Assembly: GCF_014295035.1 (NCBI RefSeq)
Contig: NZ_CP060404.1
Coordinates: forward strand, 662,001 to 726,000
Length of the DNA stretch: 64,000 bases
Reading direction: 5' to 3'
DNA from: Streptomyces buecherae
GTDB lineage: Bacteria > Actinomycetota > Actinomycetes > Streptomycetales > Streptomycetaceae
Under the pieces are notes generated by a model. The model saw only the letters and a list, made by a program, of their open reading frames with translations, made no database searches and had not been told where the DNA came from. Below, in pieces: positions 49,285-64,000 of this stretch. Each line of letters opens with the position of its first letter. The first letter of the stretch is position 1. Position numbers and translations under genes: made by a program.

Positions 49285-49288
<4 letters not shown>
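31946..49288 (-). CDS. Four-module nonribosomal peptide synthetase ending in an epimerization domain
   Basis: A 5780-residue protein. It starts at GTG (complement of 49286-49288), overlapping the upstream NRPS stop by GTGA; the frame stays open further upstream but that is antisense-type extension inside the other gene. Domain order: C-A-T-E, C-A-T, C-A-T-E, C-A-T-E. C-domain subtypes agree with their upstream partners: dual/DCL-like PLSPLQ starts follow every E, and an LCL-like [11 protein letters not shown] start follows the only module without E. Thiolation sites before E domains read LGGDSI, the other GGHSL. Predicted substrates in order: X, Gly, Ser, X. The C-terminus ends soon after E ([13 protein letters not shown]) with no TE and no donor docking tail. 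It is the last gene of a reverse-strand assembly line that loads residues as 4'-phosphopantetheine thioesters; an MbtH-like partner is not in the window. Confidence 0.96.
36710..41550 (-). other. NRPS module 7: C-A-T-E, D-serine
   Basis: C starts [12 protein letters not shown] with active site [10 protein letters not shown] near 41075 (LCL type). The A domain (TSGSTG near 39608) gives D V W H F S L V D K, an exact serine code. T near 38430 is [12 protein letters not shown] ([13 protein letters not shown] near 37850) contains a length-variable Pro/Asp/Gly-rich insert with a duplicated 24-base unit. Confidence 0.92.
37142..37189 (-). repeat. Tandem duplication of a 24-bp unit inside the module 7 E domain
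   Basis: Units 37142-37165 and 37166-37189 differ at two positions. They encode a repeated TGDQPPG-containing octapeptide in a disordered surface insert of E7. Confidence 0.85.
41550..44640 (-). other. NRPS module 6: C-A-T, glycine
   Basis: C ([14 protein letters not shown], active site [10 protein letters not shown] near 44135) is the type that accepts a D-residue, matching E5 before it. The A domain (TSGSTG near 42805) gives D I L Q L G L V W K, the glycine code. T near 41685 is LGGHSLLAM with no E, as expected for an achiral residue. Confidence 0.9.
44640..49288 (-). other. NRPS module 5: C-A-T-E, substrate unassigned, D-configured
   Basis: C starts [16 protein letters not shown] with active-site [10 protein letters not shown] near 48845. 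The A-domain core [11 protein letters not shown] lies near 47350; the specificity residues I read are D V C V I G A V N K, which match no standard code I know. The A10 motif is ANKIDR, where NGKxDR is usual. T is [12 protein letters not shown] near 46210. E has [14 protein letters not shown] near 45655 and YNYLGRF. It accepts the D-Ser-like residue from module 4. Confidence 0.85.

Positions 49289-64000
<14,712 letters not shown>

Overview
The window is very GC-rich (about 70% or more). It has GTG and TTG starts, four-base ATGA/GTGA gene overlaps, long G/C-only hairpins in place of T-tailed terminators, and a rare TTA leucine codon. Together with the gene content (RsbR/S/T stress module, PP2C regulators, a huge NRPS locus, an encapsulin-type shell gene) this points to a Streptomyces-like actinomycete chromosome. 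No tRNA, rRNA, CRISPR array or insertion sequence was seen.

Region 1 (1-4577). A partial HxlR regulator runs off the left edge, followed by an atypical short-chain dehydrogenase, a YcaC/isochorismatase-like cysteine hydrolase and a MarR regulator. The hydrolase and MarR genes share a TGAC(A/G)CGTCAACCA box, so MarR control of both is likely. About 1.65 kb without a convincing gene follows.

Region 2 (4578-12840). A compact forward operon holds cysC-cysD-cysN (sulfate activation to PAPS), a HAD phosphatase, a transaldolase, a Rossmann-fold dehydrogenase, an HK97-fold capsid-like protein (best match: Family 3 'natural product' encapsulin shell) and a PAPS sulfotransferase whose start overlaps the shell gene's stop. 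I read it as a self-contained sulfation pathway tied to a protein nanocompartment, and it is the most unusual system here. A TTA codon in the HAD gene suggests bldA dependence. It ends at a strong bidirectional hairpin facing an MFS exporter, which is divergent from a GlxA-type AraC regulator.

Region 3 (15768-22730). A small lipoprotein, a candidate small ORF, an rsbR-rsbS-rsbT stress module followed by two PP2C phosphatases, then a divergent MarR/PP2C pair.

Region 4 (23127-25945). A PTS-type dihydroxyacetone kinase set (dhaK, dhaL, dhaM) and a small VOC-fold protein.

Region 5 (26045-64000). An iron and nonribosomal peptide locus. A siderophore-interacting protein and a heterodimeric ABC exporter diverge from an iron-siderophore binding lipoprotein across a palindromic iron box. 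Two enormous NRPS genes on the reverse strand fill the right half; the upstream one continues beyond the window. Eight adenylation domains are visible, giving ...Thr - D-X - Val - D-Ser(?) - D-X - Gly - D-Ser - D-X. The last protein ends in an epimerization domain with no thioesterase and no donor docking tail, so release by a separate enzyme (for example a penicillin-binding-protein-type cyclase) is expected. The iron-uptake neighbours make a siderophore a reasonable hypothesis, but no hydroxamate- or catechol-forming gene is in view.
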